From: Luteibacter sp. SG786
Lineage (GTDB): Bacteria; Pseudomonadota; Gammaproteobacteria; Xanthomonadales; Rhodanobacteraceae
Length of the DNA: 64,000 nucleotides
Assembly: GCF_011759605.1 (NCBI RefSeq)
Contig: NZ_JAAOYX010000003.1
Location: forward strand, 546,107 to 610,106
Reading direction: 5' to 3'
The position numbers were made by a program, and so were the translations under genes. Positions 1 through 8,871 of this stretch are shown here, one piece after another; positions within the stretch are counted from its first letter, which is position 1; the number at the start of each line of letters is the position of its first letter. A model generated the notes under the pieces. The model did no database searches. It was not told the origin of the DNA and saw only the letters and a program-made list of their open reading frames with translations.

Positions 1-494
1 CCTTCAAGGCCGGAGCCCGTGCGTACCTCACGAAGCCGATCCCCACGCAGCGCCTGCTCGACGTGATCGAATCCGTAGTGGAGGAGCGCCGCATGGACCA
101 TGCCGCTCGCCTCTGGCAGCCGATCGTGGAAACGGGACATCCGACGGACACGTCGTCGCCCCTGGACGATATGCGCGTGCTCAGCAGCCGGGAGGAGTTC
201 GGCGAGTTCGTGGAGCTGTGCGCGCGCAGCGCGGCAAACCAGCTGGAAAACCTGCGCGGTGCGATCCTTTCCCAGGATGTCGCCGCCGCCGCCGAGGCCG
301 TGCATGCGCTGCGCAATGTGTTGGGCAACCTGGGTGTCCCCGGCGGCCATCGCGTGTGCGACGACATTGCCGTGATCGTCGAGGCCGGCATCGACATGCG
401 CTCCGCCATGGCGGAGGTGGACAGCCTGACCCGTTCCATCCATCGCTTCGTGACCGTGCAGCGCGAACAGGCCGGCGCGGCGGCCGACGCGTGA
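1..494 (+). CDS. Receiver-Hpt phosphorelay protein, C-terminal part (5' end outside window)
   Basis: The reading frame is already open at base 3, so the gene begins before the window. The first residues (FKAGARAYLTKPI) are the end of a response-regulator receiver domain, with the conserved Lys-Pro of its last strand. A linker follows and then an Hpt-like helical segment with AVHALRNVLGNLG; the likely phospho-accepting histidine codon is 303-305. Such proteins pass phosphate from a hybrid sensor kinase through the Hpt histidine to a response regulator, usually in the cytoplasm. It may be the tail of a hybrid kinase or a stand-alone receiver-Hpt protein; the missing part decides. A propeller-type kinase follows 72 bp downstream on the same strand, so the two may belong to one signalling locus. 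This last point is inference. Confidence 0.8.
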   Translation, partial: FKAGARAYLTKPIPTQRLLDVIESVVEERRMDHAARLWQPIVETGHPTDTSSPLDDMRVLSSREEFGEFVELCARSAANQLENLRGAILSQDVAAAAEAVHALRNVLGNLGVPGGHRVCDDIAVIVEAGIDMRSAMAEVDSLTRSIHRFVTVQREQAGAAADA

Positions 495-566
495 CGACAT
501 CGGGCTGACTCGCGGACTTCGGCGGCGTCCCGCGCTATCTTTGCCAGCCGATCTGAGGACCGCGAC

Positions 567-3500
567 GTGCCTTCGAACCGTGCGCCGACCGTATGGGCGA
601 TTGTCTGGCTGCTCGCGGCCGGATGGCTTGCGTTCGCGCATGTGGCGCAGGCGATGGACGGCCGCGACCGCAACGTGGGCCAGCTCTACCACACCGCCTG
701 GACGGTGCGCGAAGGCGCCCCCGGGCAGGTCACGGCGCTGGCGCAGACGTCGGACGGCTACCTGTGGCTGGGCACGCAGACGGGCCTGTACCGTTTCGAC
801 GGCGTGCGCTTCGAACGCTACCGGCCGCGCGAAGGCGGCGACTTCCCTGCATCCAGCGTCGCCTCGCTGTACGCACCGCCGTCGGGCGGGCTGTGGGTGG
901 GTTTTCGCTATGGCGTGGCCAGCTTCATCGAGGGCGATCGCGCCATCCACTACGCCGCCGCGGCGGGACTTCCACCGGGAACCGTGTATGCCATCGGCGG
1001 CACGCCCGACGGGCGGATCTGGGGCGCCACCTTCAACGGGCTGGTGCAGTTCGAGCACGGACGTTGGCGTCTCGTACAACAGCCGATGGGCTTGCCAGGC
1101 ACTCGCGCGCGCAATCTTTCCGTCGATCGCGAGGGCCGGCTGTGGGTCGCCACCGAAGACGCGCTTGCATGGCTGCCGCCGCAAGGAAAACGCTTTGAGA
1201 TCGCCACCCGGTCCGTCGGCAGGGTGAACCGCATCGCCGAGGCGCCGGACGGGTCGATATGGGTGGCCGAGGCGGACGGCGGCGTTCGTCCGGCATGGAC
1301 GGGGAGGGGCGACCCTGGCGCGGCCGGCCCGGTATTGCGCCTCTCCTCCGCCGGGCTCTTGTTCGACCGGGATGGCTCACTGTGGATGCCGACCCTCGGC
1401 GACGGTATCCGGCGCGTTCCGCGCGTGGATCGCTTCGCGGGCAGGGAGATCGGCGCGGAAGGGCACGAGGCCGAGCGTTTCCTGGAACGCGACGGGCTGA
1501 GTTCCGACTACGTCAGCGTCGTGATCCAGGACCGGGAAGGCAACATCTGGGTCGGCGGGAGCAGGGGACTCGACCGCTTCCGCGTGAGCCGCCTCCTGCC
1601 CGCCCTGACGTCGCCCGGTGCCACCGATTTCGCGATGGTGGCGGCGTCCGGCCACGGCGTGTGGGTGGGGACGAAGAACCGCGCGCTCACGCGCCTGGAA
1701 GCCATCGGCGAGACACCGGCGAGTCTGCGCGAGCCGATCACCGCGGCAAGTCGCGACGGCGGAGGCACGTGGCTGGCCGGGCCGAATGGACTGTGGCGCT
1801 TGCACAACGGGGTTCCGGAACCGTTCGCGACGTTGCCGTACGCCGACTACTCCGGCGTGCAGGCCATCGTCGGCGATGGCACAGGTGGCGTATGGGTTTC
1901 CATCAACCGGCCCGGGCTGTTCCACTTCACCGAGGGTGGCTGGGAGCACGATCCGCTCCCTGCGTTCCCCAACGATCCGTCGCCGCTGGTGCTTGCCCGC
2001 GATCGCCACGGGCGCTTGTGGATGGGCTTCGCACGCAACGCCATCCTGGTTCGCCAGGGGGACGTGGACACCCGCCTCGATGCCGCCCAGGGTTTGGCCG
2101 TGGGCAATGTCACGGCATTGCTCGAGGATGGAGAAGCGATGTGGGTGGGCGGCGAGTTGGGCCTCGGCGTGGTGATCGGAGGGCGGGTGCAGATGATCGG
2201 CACCCTCGGCGAACCGCTGCGTGGCGTGTCCGGCCTCGTCCGCGACCAGGGTGGCGATGTCTGGGCGAACGCCGCCCAGGGCATCGCGCACATTCGCGCG
2301 AAGGACGTGGCTCGCGCGCTGGAAGACGCCTCGTATCGCCCGCCGGTGGAATGGTTCGACTCACTCGATGGCCTGCCCGGCACGCCGGCGCAGTTCCGGC
2401 CGCTGCCCACGGCCGTATTGGCGGACGACGGCCGTCTATGGTTCGCGACCACCAGTGGCATCGTGTCGCTCGATCCTGCGAATGTGCCGCGCAACCCGTT
2501 GCCGCCGCACGTGTCCATACGCACGGTGTCTACCGACGTGGGAACCTGGCCCGCCGCCGCCACGATGCACCTGCCCGCGGGCACCGAACGCCTGCGCATC
2601 GCGTTCACGTCCACCAGCCTGACGATGCCAGAGCGCGTGCGTTTCCGTTACCGCATGGAAGGCCTGGACACGCGATGGCGCGACGCCGGCGAGGATCGCG
2701 AGGCGACCTACACGAATCCGCCGCCAGGACGCTATGTGTTCCACGTGACCGCGACGAACGAGGATGGTGTCGCCAATGATGTCGGCGCGTCTATCACGGT
2801 CGTCGTGGCGCGCGCTTTCTATCAGATGCCGTGGTTCTTCCTGGTGTGCCTCGCGCTGGTGGCCGTGCTGATCTGGGTCGCCTTCCTCCTTCGCCTGCGC
2901 AGGATCGCGTTGCAGATGCGTGCGCGCCTTCAGGAACGCCACGCAGAGCGCGAGCGCATTGCCAGGGAGTTGCACGACACCTTGTTGCAAAGCATCCAGG
3001 GCCTGTCGATGCGCTTCCAGGCGATCGCCAACAAGGTGCCACCGGGCGACCCCCTGCGTGACGCCATGGAGCGTGCGCTCGACCGCGCGGACGAAGCACT
3101 GGTCGAAGCACGTGACCGCGTGCGGGACCTGCGCACGCACGTGGGAGAATCCGCCCGCCTGGATACGGCGTTGCGAGCCCTTGCCGCTGCGTTTGCGGCC
3201 GAGCATGCCATGCCGGTGGTGGTGAATGTGGACATCGACGTGCGCGACCTCGACGCGCTGGTGCGCGACGAGCTGTTCGGCATCGCGCGAGAGGCCGTGC
3301 ACAATGCCATGGCCCACGCCGATGCCACGCGCATCGACATCGATCTCCGCATGGATGGCTGCGAGCTGGTGCTGGCCGTTCGCGACGACGGCCGAGGTAT
3401 CGACGACGCCTCGCTGCGCGATGGCCGAGACGGCCATTGGGGCCTGCGCGGCATGCGGGAGCGCGCCGCGGCGATGGGCGGTACTGTCACCATCGCCGCA

Positions 3501-3620
3501 CGCAGCGCGGGCGGCACCGAGGTGATGGCGCGCCTGCCCGTCGAGCGTGCGTTTCCGGGCCGACACACGCACATCGGGCGCTGGTGGCGCCGGCTGGTCG
3601 ACGCCTTTCGTCAGCGGTAA
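567..3620 (+). CDS. Two-component sensor histidine kinase with beta-propeller sensor, Y_Y_Y domain and HisKA_3 core
   Basis: A 1017-residue membrane sensor kinase. A hydrophobic signal segment lies in the first ~35 residues. About 600 residues of repeated W-V-GT/D-GL-RF blades follow (two-component propeller repeats, e.g. DGYLWLGTQTGLYRFDG), then a Y_Y_Y immunoglobulin-like domain ending near residue 745. One membrane helix sits at ~753-778. The DHp motif ERIARELHDTLLQ puts the phosphorylated His near residue 803, typical of HisKA_3 (NarL/LytS-like). The HATPase domain has the N box (EAVHNAMAHA) and G boxes (DDGRGID, GLRGMRERA). The family usually senses a periplasmic ligand, often a carbohydrate. 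The GTG start is chosen because GAGGA lies 8 bp upstream and the signal segment begins there. Its 3' end overlaps the convergent GH97 gene by 10 bp. No NarL-type regulator is visible here; it may lie upstream of the window. Confidence 0.9.
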   Translation: MPSNRAPTVWAIVWLLAAGWLAFAHVAQAMDGRDRNVGQLYHTAWTVREGAPGQVTALAQTSDGYLWLGTQTGLYRFDGVRFERYRPREGGDFPASSVASLYAPPSGGLWVGFRYGVASFIEGDRAIHYAAAAGLPPGTVYAIGGTPDGRIWGATFNGLVQFEHGRWRLVQQPMGLPGTRARNLSVDREGRLWVATEDALAWLPPQGKRFEIATRSVGRVNRIAEAPDGSIWVAEADGGVRPAWTGRGDPGAAGPVLRLSSAGLLFDRDGSLWMPTLGDGIRRVPRVDRFAGREIGAEGHEAERFLERDGLSSDYVSVVIQDREGNIWVGGSRGLDRFRVSRLLPALTSPGATDFAMVAASGHGVWVGTKNRALTRLEAIGETPASLREPITAASRDGGGTWLAGPNGLWRLHNGVPEPFATLPYADYSGVQAIVGDGTGGVWVSINRPGLFHFTEGGWEHDPLPAFPNDPSPLVLARDRHGRLWMGFARNAILVRQGDVDTRLDAAQGLAVGNVTALLEDGEAMWVGGELGLGVVIGGRVQMIGTLGEPLRGVSGLVRDQGGDVWANAAQGIAHIRAKDVARALEDASYRPPVEWFDSLDGLPGTPAQFRPLPTAVLADDGRLWFATTSGIVSLDPANVPRNPLPPHVSIRTVSTDVGTWPAAATMHLPAGTERLRIAFTSTSLTMPERVRFRYRMEGLDTRWRDAGEDREATYTNPPPGRYVFHVTATNEDGVANDVGASITVVVARAFYQMPWFFLVCLALVAVLIWVAFLLRLRRIALQMRARLQERHAERERIARELHDTLLQSIQGLSMRFQAIANKVPPGDPLRDAMERALDRADEALVEARDRVRDLRTHVGESARLDTALRALAAAFAAEHAMPVVVNVDIDVRDLDALVRDELFGIAREAVHNAMAHADATRIDIDLRMDGCELVLAVRDDGRGIDDASLRDGRDGHWGLRGMRERAAAMGGTVTIAARSAGGTEVMARLPVERAFPGRHTHIGRWWRRLVDAFRQR

Positions 3621-5413
3621 CACCCGTTTGCGAACTGCCCCTTTGCCAGCGGGCAAAGGATGGCCGCGAACCCGCCGTTCACCGGCACGTCGAAGGAAAG
3701 GGTCCCGTCGGCGGTCACGTTCTGCGCCGAGCGCAGAACGTCGCCGCGGCCTGGGCCATCGCGCACGATGTCGGCATGCCACGGGCCCACGCCCAGCGAG
3801 GCCAGCGGAACGGTGAGGCGGCGCGCAGCCCCCGCGGCGATGGCGCCGATGAACCAGCGGTCGCCGCTGCGCCGGGCGAACACGGCATCCTGGCCAGGGT
3901 TGCCTGCGATCAACTTCGTCTCGTCCCACACCGTGGGCACCTGGTCGATGAAGGCGAGCGCCTGCGGGCGCTTCTCGTACGCTTCCGGGCGGTCGGCGAG
4001 GTGGGTCCATCCGGACTCGAAGACAATGGGCAGAGCCACTTCGTGCGCGATGGACGCTTCCTTGCGACCGGCATCGAAGGCCACCGGCGTGTAGTCCATG
4101 GAGCCGACCACATTCCGCGTGAAGGGCTGGATGGTGTTGCCGACGGCAGGCGGATCGTTCTCCGAGCCACGCACGCCTTCCATGGTCATGAGGTGCGGCC
4201 ATGTACGGGCCAGCCCGTGCGGAATGGTGGCGCCGTGGAAATTCACCATGAGGTGCAGCCGCGCCGTGTCCGCGAGGGTGGCGTCGTACCAGCGGTACCG
4301 GGCTTGCGAATCCGATTCCATGAAATCGATCTTCACGCCCTTCACGCCCCAGGCTTTCACCTTCGTGAGTTCGGCCATGCGCTTGGCCGGCGTGTCGAGT
4401 TTCGACCAGTGGAACCAGAGCAGGATGTCGACGTGCTTCGCGTTGGCGTAGCGCACGAGGTCGGGTACCCAGCTGTCGCTCCAGCCTTCGTCCACGAGCA
4501 CATAAGGGATGCGGTTGCGCGACGCGAAATCGACGTACGCCTTCTGCCGTTCCGCATCCGACGGACTTTCGTGTTCGCTCAGCCACGACCACGCCACCTT
4601 GCCGGGTCGTACCCAGGATGTGTCCGCGAACGTCGCAGGATCGGCCAGGTCGTCGACGAGCGTGGACTCGGTGACCGTGGCCAGGTCGCCCGTGATTACC
4701 ATGCGCCAAGGTGTGACGCCCGTGCTCTCCACGCGCGAGTCGGCGAGCGTGAGCGTGTACGTTCCACTGTTCGCGGTATGCGTGAGCCGGCTGCCGTCGT
4801 AGCGGCCGTCGGCATTGGCTTCGGTCACGAGCACGTAGTTGTCGCCCACGCGAAACAGCGATGGGTAGCCAAAATCGCCCGCCGCGGCGGCTCCCGCGGT
4901 GGTTTCGATACGCTCCTTCTCGTACTGCGGATTGTAGGGAAGCAGCCACGCCTTCGCTGCGGCCGGCACGGTGAAGCTGGTGGCCTCGCCGGTGACGGTG
5001 GCGCTCGACACACCGGGCAATTCGTAGCGGAACGCTACGCCGTCGTTGGCCACGCGCACCACGATGTCGAGCTTCTGGCCCTTGGCGTTCTGCAGCGCGT
5101 AGCGCGTTTCGGAAAGATTGGCGTTGCGGTCGAGCCGCTTGCCCACCGTCATGCGGTAGCGCTCGGTGAGCTGGCGCTGGCTGGTGGCGACCAGCTTCAG
5201 CCCGTGGGTGAGATCGGCGTCGGTCGTGCGCAGCCCGAGCGTTTCATCCACGAGGGAAAGCCCGTGCGGGTCGGTGATGCTGAGCACGGGACGCCCGCCG
5301 TCGCGGAATACCAGGGTGGCGAGAGGCGGCGTGGCAAGGGCGGGGATGCTCACGAACATCGCCAGGGCGGCGACGAGGCGGCAAGGAGCATGCGGAAGGC
5401 GTGCGGGTTTCAT
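3611..5413 (-). CDS. Glycoside hydrolase family 97 enzyme, secreted (alpha-galactosidase/alpha-glucosidase type)
   Basis: A 600-residue protein with an N-terminal signal peptide (MKPARLPHAP to about IPALA), then the GH97 N-terminal beta-sandwich (~25-260), a central TIM barrel carrying WSWLSE, VDEGWSDSW and KIDFMES, and a C-terminal beta domain. GH97 enzymes release alpha-linked glucose or galactose from oligosaccharides in the periplasm. Asp363 in KIDFM sits where retaining members of the family have their nucleophile, and Glu412 in MTMEG where they have the acid/base. This favours the retaining, galactosidase-like clade over the inverting SusB type, but substrate cannot be fixed from sequence alone. 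The start was chosen from the signal peptide and an AGGA upstream; a longer upstream reading frame is open but unlike protein. Divergent from the methyltransferase gene, 46 bp away. Confidence 0.9.
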   Translation of the reverse strand: MKPARLPHAPCRLVAALAMFVSIPALATPPLATLVFRDGGRPVLSITDPHGLSLVDETLGLRTTDADLTHGLKLVATSQRQLTERYRMTVGKRLDRNANLSETRYALQNAKGQKLDIVVRVANDGVAFRYELPGVSSATVTGEATSFTVPAAAKAWLLPYNPQYEKERIETTAGAAAAGDFGYPSLFRVGDNYVLVTEANADGRYDGSRLTHTANSGTYTLTLADSRVESTGVTPWRMVITGDLATVTESTLVDDLADPATFADTSWVRPGKVAWSWLSEHESPSDAERQKAYVDFASRNRIPYVLVDEGWSDSWVPDLVRYANAKHVDILLWFHWSKLDTPAKRMAELTKVKAWGVKGVKIDFMESDSQARYRWYDATLADTARLHLMVNFHGATIPHGLARTWPHLMTMEGVRGSENDPPAVGNTIQPFTRNVVGSMDYTPVAFDAGRKEASIAHEVALPIVFESGWTHLADRPEAYEKRPQALAFIDQVPTVWDETKLIAGNPGQDAVFARRSGDRWFIGAIAAGAARRLTVPLASLGVGPWHADIVRDGPGRGDVLRSAQNVTADGTLSFDVPVNGGFAAILCPLAKGQFANGCYR

Positions 5414-5459
5414 CCGAGGTTCCTGTCGACGGTGTTCCGACACGGTACCATCCGCGCCC

Positions 5460-6302
5460 ATGGAATCGCTCGCCTCGATCGTGTCCTTCCTCGAGCAGGA
5501 GGAGGGCTGGCGCCAGCCTTCCGCGTTCCTCTGGCGCGCGGACGCGGCCGATCGCCTCGACCTGCTCCTGCTGGGTGAGCATGACGCGGCGCTGCATGCG
5601 CGAGCCGCCGATCTGCTCGACGCGATGGAAGCCCTCGATCGCGACGGCTTCGCTGCGATCCGTGACGCCATCCGGCGCGGTGAAGGCCGCGAGGCGCTCG
5701 CACCGTGGCTGGATGTGGGCGTTCCCACGGGACAGCACTACGACGTGCTGGATCACCTGCTGGCGGGTGTTCTCGATCTGCGCGAACCGCACGTCGAGCG
5801 TCCGCTGCCGCCGCCCGAGATGGTCTTCTACCAGCCGACGCCCACGCGGCACATCGTGGACGGTGTGCGGCGTGCGCGCATATCGGCAGATGACGTGGTG
5901 CTCGATCTCGGCGCCGGTCTCGGCCACGTTCCCATTCTCGTGAACGTGCTCAGCGGTGCCCAAGCCATGGGCGTGGAGCGTGAGCCCGCCTACGTCGACA
6001 GCGCGATGGACGCGGTGCGTGCACTGGAACTCGGTGACGTGTCGATCGTTCAGGGCGACGCGCGCGATGCCGACCTGTCGGCGGCCACCGTGTTCTACCT
6101 GTTCACGCCCTTCATCGGCACGATCCTGCGCGATGTGGCGGCGAAGATCGAGCAGGAAGCGCGGCGGCGCGCCGTGCGCGTCGTCAGCCTGGGGCCATGC
6201 TCGCGCACCTTCGCGCGGATGGACTGGTTACGCAGTGACGACCCCCTGCCCACGGCGGCCGATCGCATCGTCGTTTTCCGCTCCGCGCTTGCCGGGCGGT
6301 AG
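5460..6302 (+). CDS. Class I SAM-dependent methyltransferase-like protein
   Basis: A 280-residue protein with a helical N-terminal half (~1-125) and a Rossmann-type SAM-binding half. Motif I, VLDLGAGLGHVPI, starts near residue 146; an acidic end of strand 2 (GVEREP) and a motif II-like QGDARDAD follow, then VFYLFTPFIG. The substrate is unknown; the layout resembles DOT1-like or rRNA-methylase-like folds, which is only a fold-level remark. The start at 5460 is the first ATG giving a sensible N-terminus (MESLASIVSFL) and lies 46 bp from the divergent GH97 gene. The last 75 bases overlap in antisense the 3' end of the SGNH hydrolase gene, so both C-termini share the same DNA. Confidence 0.75.
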   Translation: MESLASIVSFLEQEEGWRQPSAFLWRADAADRLDLLLLGEHDAALHARAADLLDAMEALDRDGFAAIRDAIRRGEGREALAPWLDVGVPTGQHYDVLDHLLAGVLDLREPHVERPLPPPEMVFYQPTPTRHIVDGVRRARISADDVVLDLGAGLGHVPILVNVLSGAQAMGVEREPAYVDSAMDAVRALELGDVSIVQGDARDADLSAATVFYLFTPFIGTILRDVAAKIEQEARRRAVRVVSLGPCSRTFARMDWLRSDDPLPTAADRIVVFRSALAGR

Positions 6303-7193
6303 TTTCGCGAGCAGCACGGTGCGGAAGATCACGGCCAGTTCATGGAAGCCCGCTTCGGTCGGATGCATCTCGTCGTGCCATTGTGCGTCCGCGGTGAGGG
6401 TGCCGCGCAGGTCTACATAATCGAACATGCCGCCGAACCGCGCGTCCTGTTTCAGCGGGTGCAGCACACGCTCGACGAATCCGTCGATGAGCAGGCGCGC
6501 GAACTCCCGCCATGCCTCCATACCGCCGTCGATCGCATGCTCGACGTTCGGTCCGATCCAGGGTCCCATCGACTTCTTCAGCAAGGCGGCCACGCCGAGA
6601 TTGCCGAGGCCCAAAGAGGCCTCGGTGCCGATGAGCCGGGGATAGTCGTAGGTGTGCGCCAGGATCGGCACGCCCGGCCGTGCCTTGTGGAACGCGCCCA
6701 CGAAATAGGCATAGGCCGCGCGCACCTCGTCGTAGCGGCCAGTGGCCACGATCGCGTCGAAAGCCTGGCGGGCGTTCAGACCCGTCTTGCCGGCCAGCGC
6801 GCGACGCAACCATGTGTCCACGAAGTCGTTACCCCCGGCGCTGAGCAGCACCGCGTCGAACGCGTAGCGCGTGAACCAGCCCAGCAGGTCGTCCACGTTG
6901 TCTTTCGTGAACATCGAGCGCCCGGGGCGTTCCGTCTGCGGAGCGGCCTGGTCGCCGCTGCGTTCCACGCGGAAGAACAGGCCACCATTGCCGAACTGTG
7001 GAACGCCGCGTTCCTCGTCCTCCGGCGCGGGCGACACGATCCAGTCGAGCAGGTTCATTGCCAGCGGCGTCGAAAACCACGAGTCGCCTTCGCACAGGAT
7101 GACGGGCGTGCTCTCAAGCCGGTGCTGGGCTTTCAGGCCCATGTACATTTGGCGGAACTGGCCCCTTTGGGAAAGCGCGGAGGACTGCGGCAT
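6228..7193 (-). CDS. SGNH/GDSL-type hydrolase
   Basis: A 321-residue protein with the three readable blocks of the SGNH fold: CEGDSWFSTP near residues 33-42 (block I, nucleophile Ser, written GDSW rather than GDSL), LLSAGGNDF (block III, Gly and Asn of the oxyanion hole) and DEMHPTEAGFHELA near the C-terminus (block V, Asp and His). Members are esterases, lipases or carbohydrate deacetylases. No signal peptide is evident, which suggests a cytoplasmic enzyme, though this is not certain. Substrate unknown. Its 3' end runs 75 bp into the convergent methyltransferase gene. The C-terminal tail after block V (KLPPGKRGAEND...) lies within that overlap and may be poorly conserved. Confidence 0.8.
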   Translation of the reverse strand: MPQSSALSQRGQFRQMYMGLKAQHRLESTPVILCEGDSWFSTPLAMNLLDWIVSPAPEDEERGVPQFGNGGLFFRVERSGDQAAPQTERPGRSMFTKDNVDDLLGWFTRYAFDAVLLSAGGNDFVDTWLRRALAGKTGLNARQAFDAIVATGRYDEVRAAYAYFVGAFHKARPGVPILAHTYDYPRLIGTEASLGLGNLGVAALLKKSMGPWIGPNVEHAIDGGMEAWREFARLLIDGFVERVLHPLKQDARFGGMFDYVDLRGTLTADAQWHDEMHPTEAGFHELAVIFRTVLLAKLPPGKRGAENDDAIGRRGQGVVTA

Positions 7194-7299
7194 AAGGGGT
7201 GCCTCTACCGGGACGTCAGCCCGATGCTAGCCCTCGCCTTTCCTCCTTACCGAGACCCTGTCGAGGATTCCCGGTTTCACGACATGCGTGCCGGCGGCG

Positions 7300-7794
7300 C
7301 TACCAGCGCCCGCGACCGAAATGCCCCTGGGTGCCGCCGACCGAGATGCTGACGCCGCCCGTGGGGTGGTCGCAGCTCCCGAAGGCCTGGCTCAGGCTGA
7401 CCGCGCCACCCTGGTAACTGCCGCTGCCGCCGTGGCTGGCGCTGACCACGCCGGTGGTCAGGCTGCCGTGCACCTGCGGCTTGTTATAGGTGGCGTCGTC
7501 GCACCGGGGTGTGTCGTCGGCCACCTCCACGTTTTCCATGCGGCCGCTGGTATCGCCGTAGTAGGTGCCGGGCGGGTCCTTCGGGCGGGCGGGCGTGACG
7601 GCGACACTCTCGCCGCTCTTGGTGACCACGGGCGCGGCTTGCTGCGTCGAGGCCCCGGCGGCGGGGGCGGGGGCCGCCGTGCTGGCCGGAGCGGGAACGT
7701 AGTTCGGCGGCAGGTTCAGGTTGAGGGGTTTTTCCTGCGCGACGGCGGCCGTGGCGACGAGGGAGGTGGCGACGAGGGCGAGCAAGGTCTTCAT
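7300..7794 (-). CDS. Hypothetical secreted protein, Pro/Ala-rich
   Basis: A 164-residue protein of unknown function. It starts with a clear signal peptide (MKTLLALVATSLVATAAVAQ). A low-complexity Pro/Ala region (~30-60), a stretch containing RCDDATYNKPQVHGS, and a Gly/Ser/His-rich end (ASHGGSGSYQGG, GQGHFGRGRW-like) follow. Two cysteines (in PRCDD and FGSCDH) could form a disulfide. The GGAGCGCCCC before the ATG gives a usable ribosome site. It stands alone between two genes on the same strand, 99 bp downstream of the ParB-like gene. I do not recognise a domain; it is probably a lineage-specific periplasmic or surface protein. Confidence 0.65.
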   Translation of the reverse strand: MKTLLALVATSLVATAAVAQEKPLNLNLPPNYVPAPASTAAPAPAAGASTQQAAPVVTKSGESVAVTPARPKDPPGTYYGDTSGRMENVEVADDTPRCDDATYNKPQVHGSLTTGVVSASHGGSGSYQGGAVSLSQAFGSCDHPTGGVSISVGGTQGHFGRGRW

Positions 7795-7893
7795 GGGGCG
7801 CTCCGGGTTCTGGCCTTCGAACGCTCGAGGGCGCGTCTGGTGTACCGGCCTTGGATCATCGGACAGCCGCCGAGTTCCCGGCCGCTTGTCACC

Positions 7894-8742
7894 TTACTCT
7901 GCCAGGGCTTCTTCTACCTCTTCGGACGAGGTTTCGCCCAGCCGGGCGCGCAGGGCGTCGATCTCGCGGCGGAGATTGCGATTCTCTGCCTCCAGCTCGG
8001 CCACCTGCTCGCGCAGCGCCTTCACCTCGTCCGTGGGCTTTTCGCGGGGCTTCCGCTTCGACTCGCGGACCCGCTTCGCCGCTTCCTTCAGCTCCGCGTC
8101 GCCGGCGCTGGCCGCGGCCTTCTGTTCCTCTTCCGGCAGGCTGGCGACCGCGGCGGCGGCGCTGATGGACAGGGTGCCGGACTTCACGGCGGCCACGACC
8201 TCGGGGGCGGCTTCCTTCCGGATCTTTTCGATCATGCCGACCTGGTTGCTGCTGATCCGTGCCTCGCGGGCGATTTCCTTGCGGGTTTCCGTCGCGGCCG
8301 GACGCGCGGGCTTCGACGGCGCCGGCTGGGCACCCGTGGTGTCGAACGGCACGTCCGGCGCTGCCTCGCCGCCTTCGGCCGCCGCCGCGCGGGCGCGGCG
8401 CTCGGCGAGGATCTCGCGCTTGCGGAGCGCGAGCACCCCGCGCTGGAAGTCGGAGACGCTGCGCCGGCCCAGATGCTGCTCGATCATCCACAGGTGCACG
8501 TCGTCGAGCGACTGGAAGCGCTCGTTCTGCACCGTCTTGAAGGGGATGTCGTGCTTGCGGCAGATGCCGTAACGGTTGTGGCCGTCCACCAGCGTGTCGC
8601 CCCAGAGCACCAGGGCATCGCGGCATCCTTCGGCGAGCAGGCTGCGCTCCAGCGCTTCGTATTCGTCCGGCGTGAGCGGATCGATGTAGGCCTTCAGTTC
8701 TTCGTTGACGACGATGTGCATTACGGGTTGCCCTGAGGGCAT
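7894..8742 (-). CDS. Orphan ParB-like protein with coiled-coil tail
   Basis: A 282-residue protein. Residues ~8-110 resemble the ParB/Sulfiredoxin N-terminal fold: VDGHNRYGICRKHDIPF matches the DG-HR-A type motif, and the segment around IEQHLGRRSVSDFQRGVLAL follows it. An Ala/Pro linker leads to a helix-turn-helix-like stretch (KEIAREARISSNQVGMIEKI). The end (~215-275) is a charged coiled coil (LREQVAELEAENRNLRREIDALRARL). ParB proteins bind DNA and CTP in chromosome or plasmid partition, but no ParA gene lies beside it, so a role in partition is not supported here; a regulatory nucleoid protein is as likely. An alternative start at 8721 (MHIVVNEEL) would remove seven residues and is plausible; neither has a strong ribosome site. 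Confidence 0.7.
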   Translation of the reverse strand: MPSGQPVMHIVVNEELKAYIDPLTPDEYEALERSLLAEGCRDALVLWGDTLVDGHNRYGICRKHDIPFKTVQNERFQSLDDVHLWMIEQHLGRRSVSDFQRGVLALRKREILAERRARAAAAEGGEAAPDVPFDTTGAQPAPSKPARPAATETRKEIAREARISSNQVGMIEKIRKEAAPEVVAAVKSGTLSISAAAAVASLPEEEQKAAASAGDAELKEAAKRVRESKRKPREKPTDEVKALREQVAELEAENRNLRREIDALRARLGETSSEEVEEALAE

Positions 8743-8871
8743 GACGGCGGCGGGGCGGGCATTCTAGTGCCTGCGCGCCGGCCGTGCAGGGCTTCTGGCA
8801 TAGGCACCGCCTCGCCGGCCGTGCGAGGCTTGGCCGACGGCGGCTGCCAGGCCGCGGCGGGAGGAATGGGG

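Noticed and set aside
2436-4949. An 837-residue minus-strand frame across the kinase and GH97 genes
   Set aside because: It spans two well-supported genes in the wrong frame and shows no protein-like pattern.
3437-5578. A 713-residue plus-strand frame opposite the GH97 gene
   Set aside because: The GH97 frame on the other strand has complete motifs and a signal peptide; this one is compositional.
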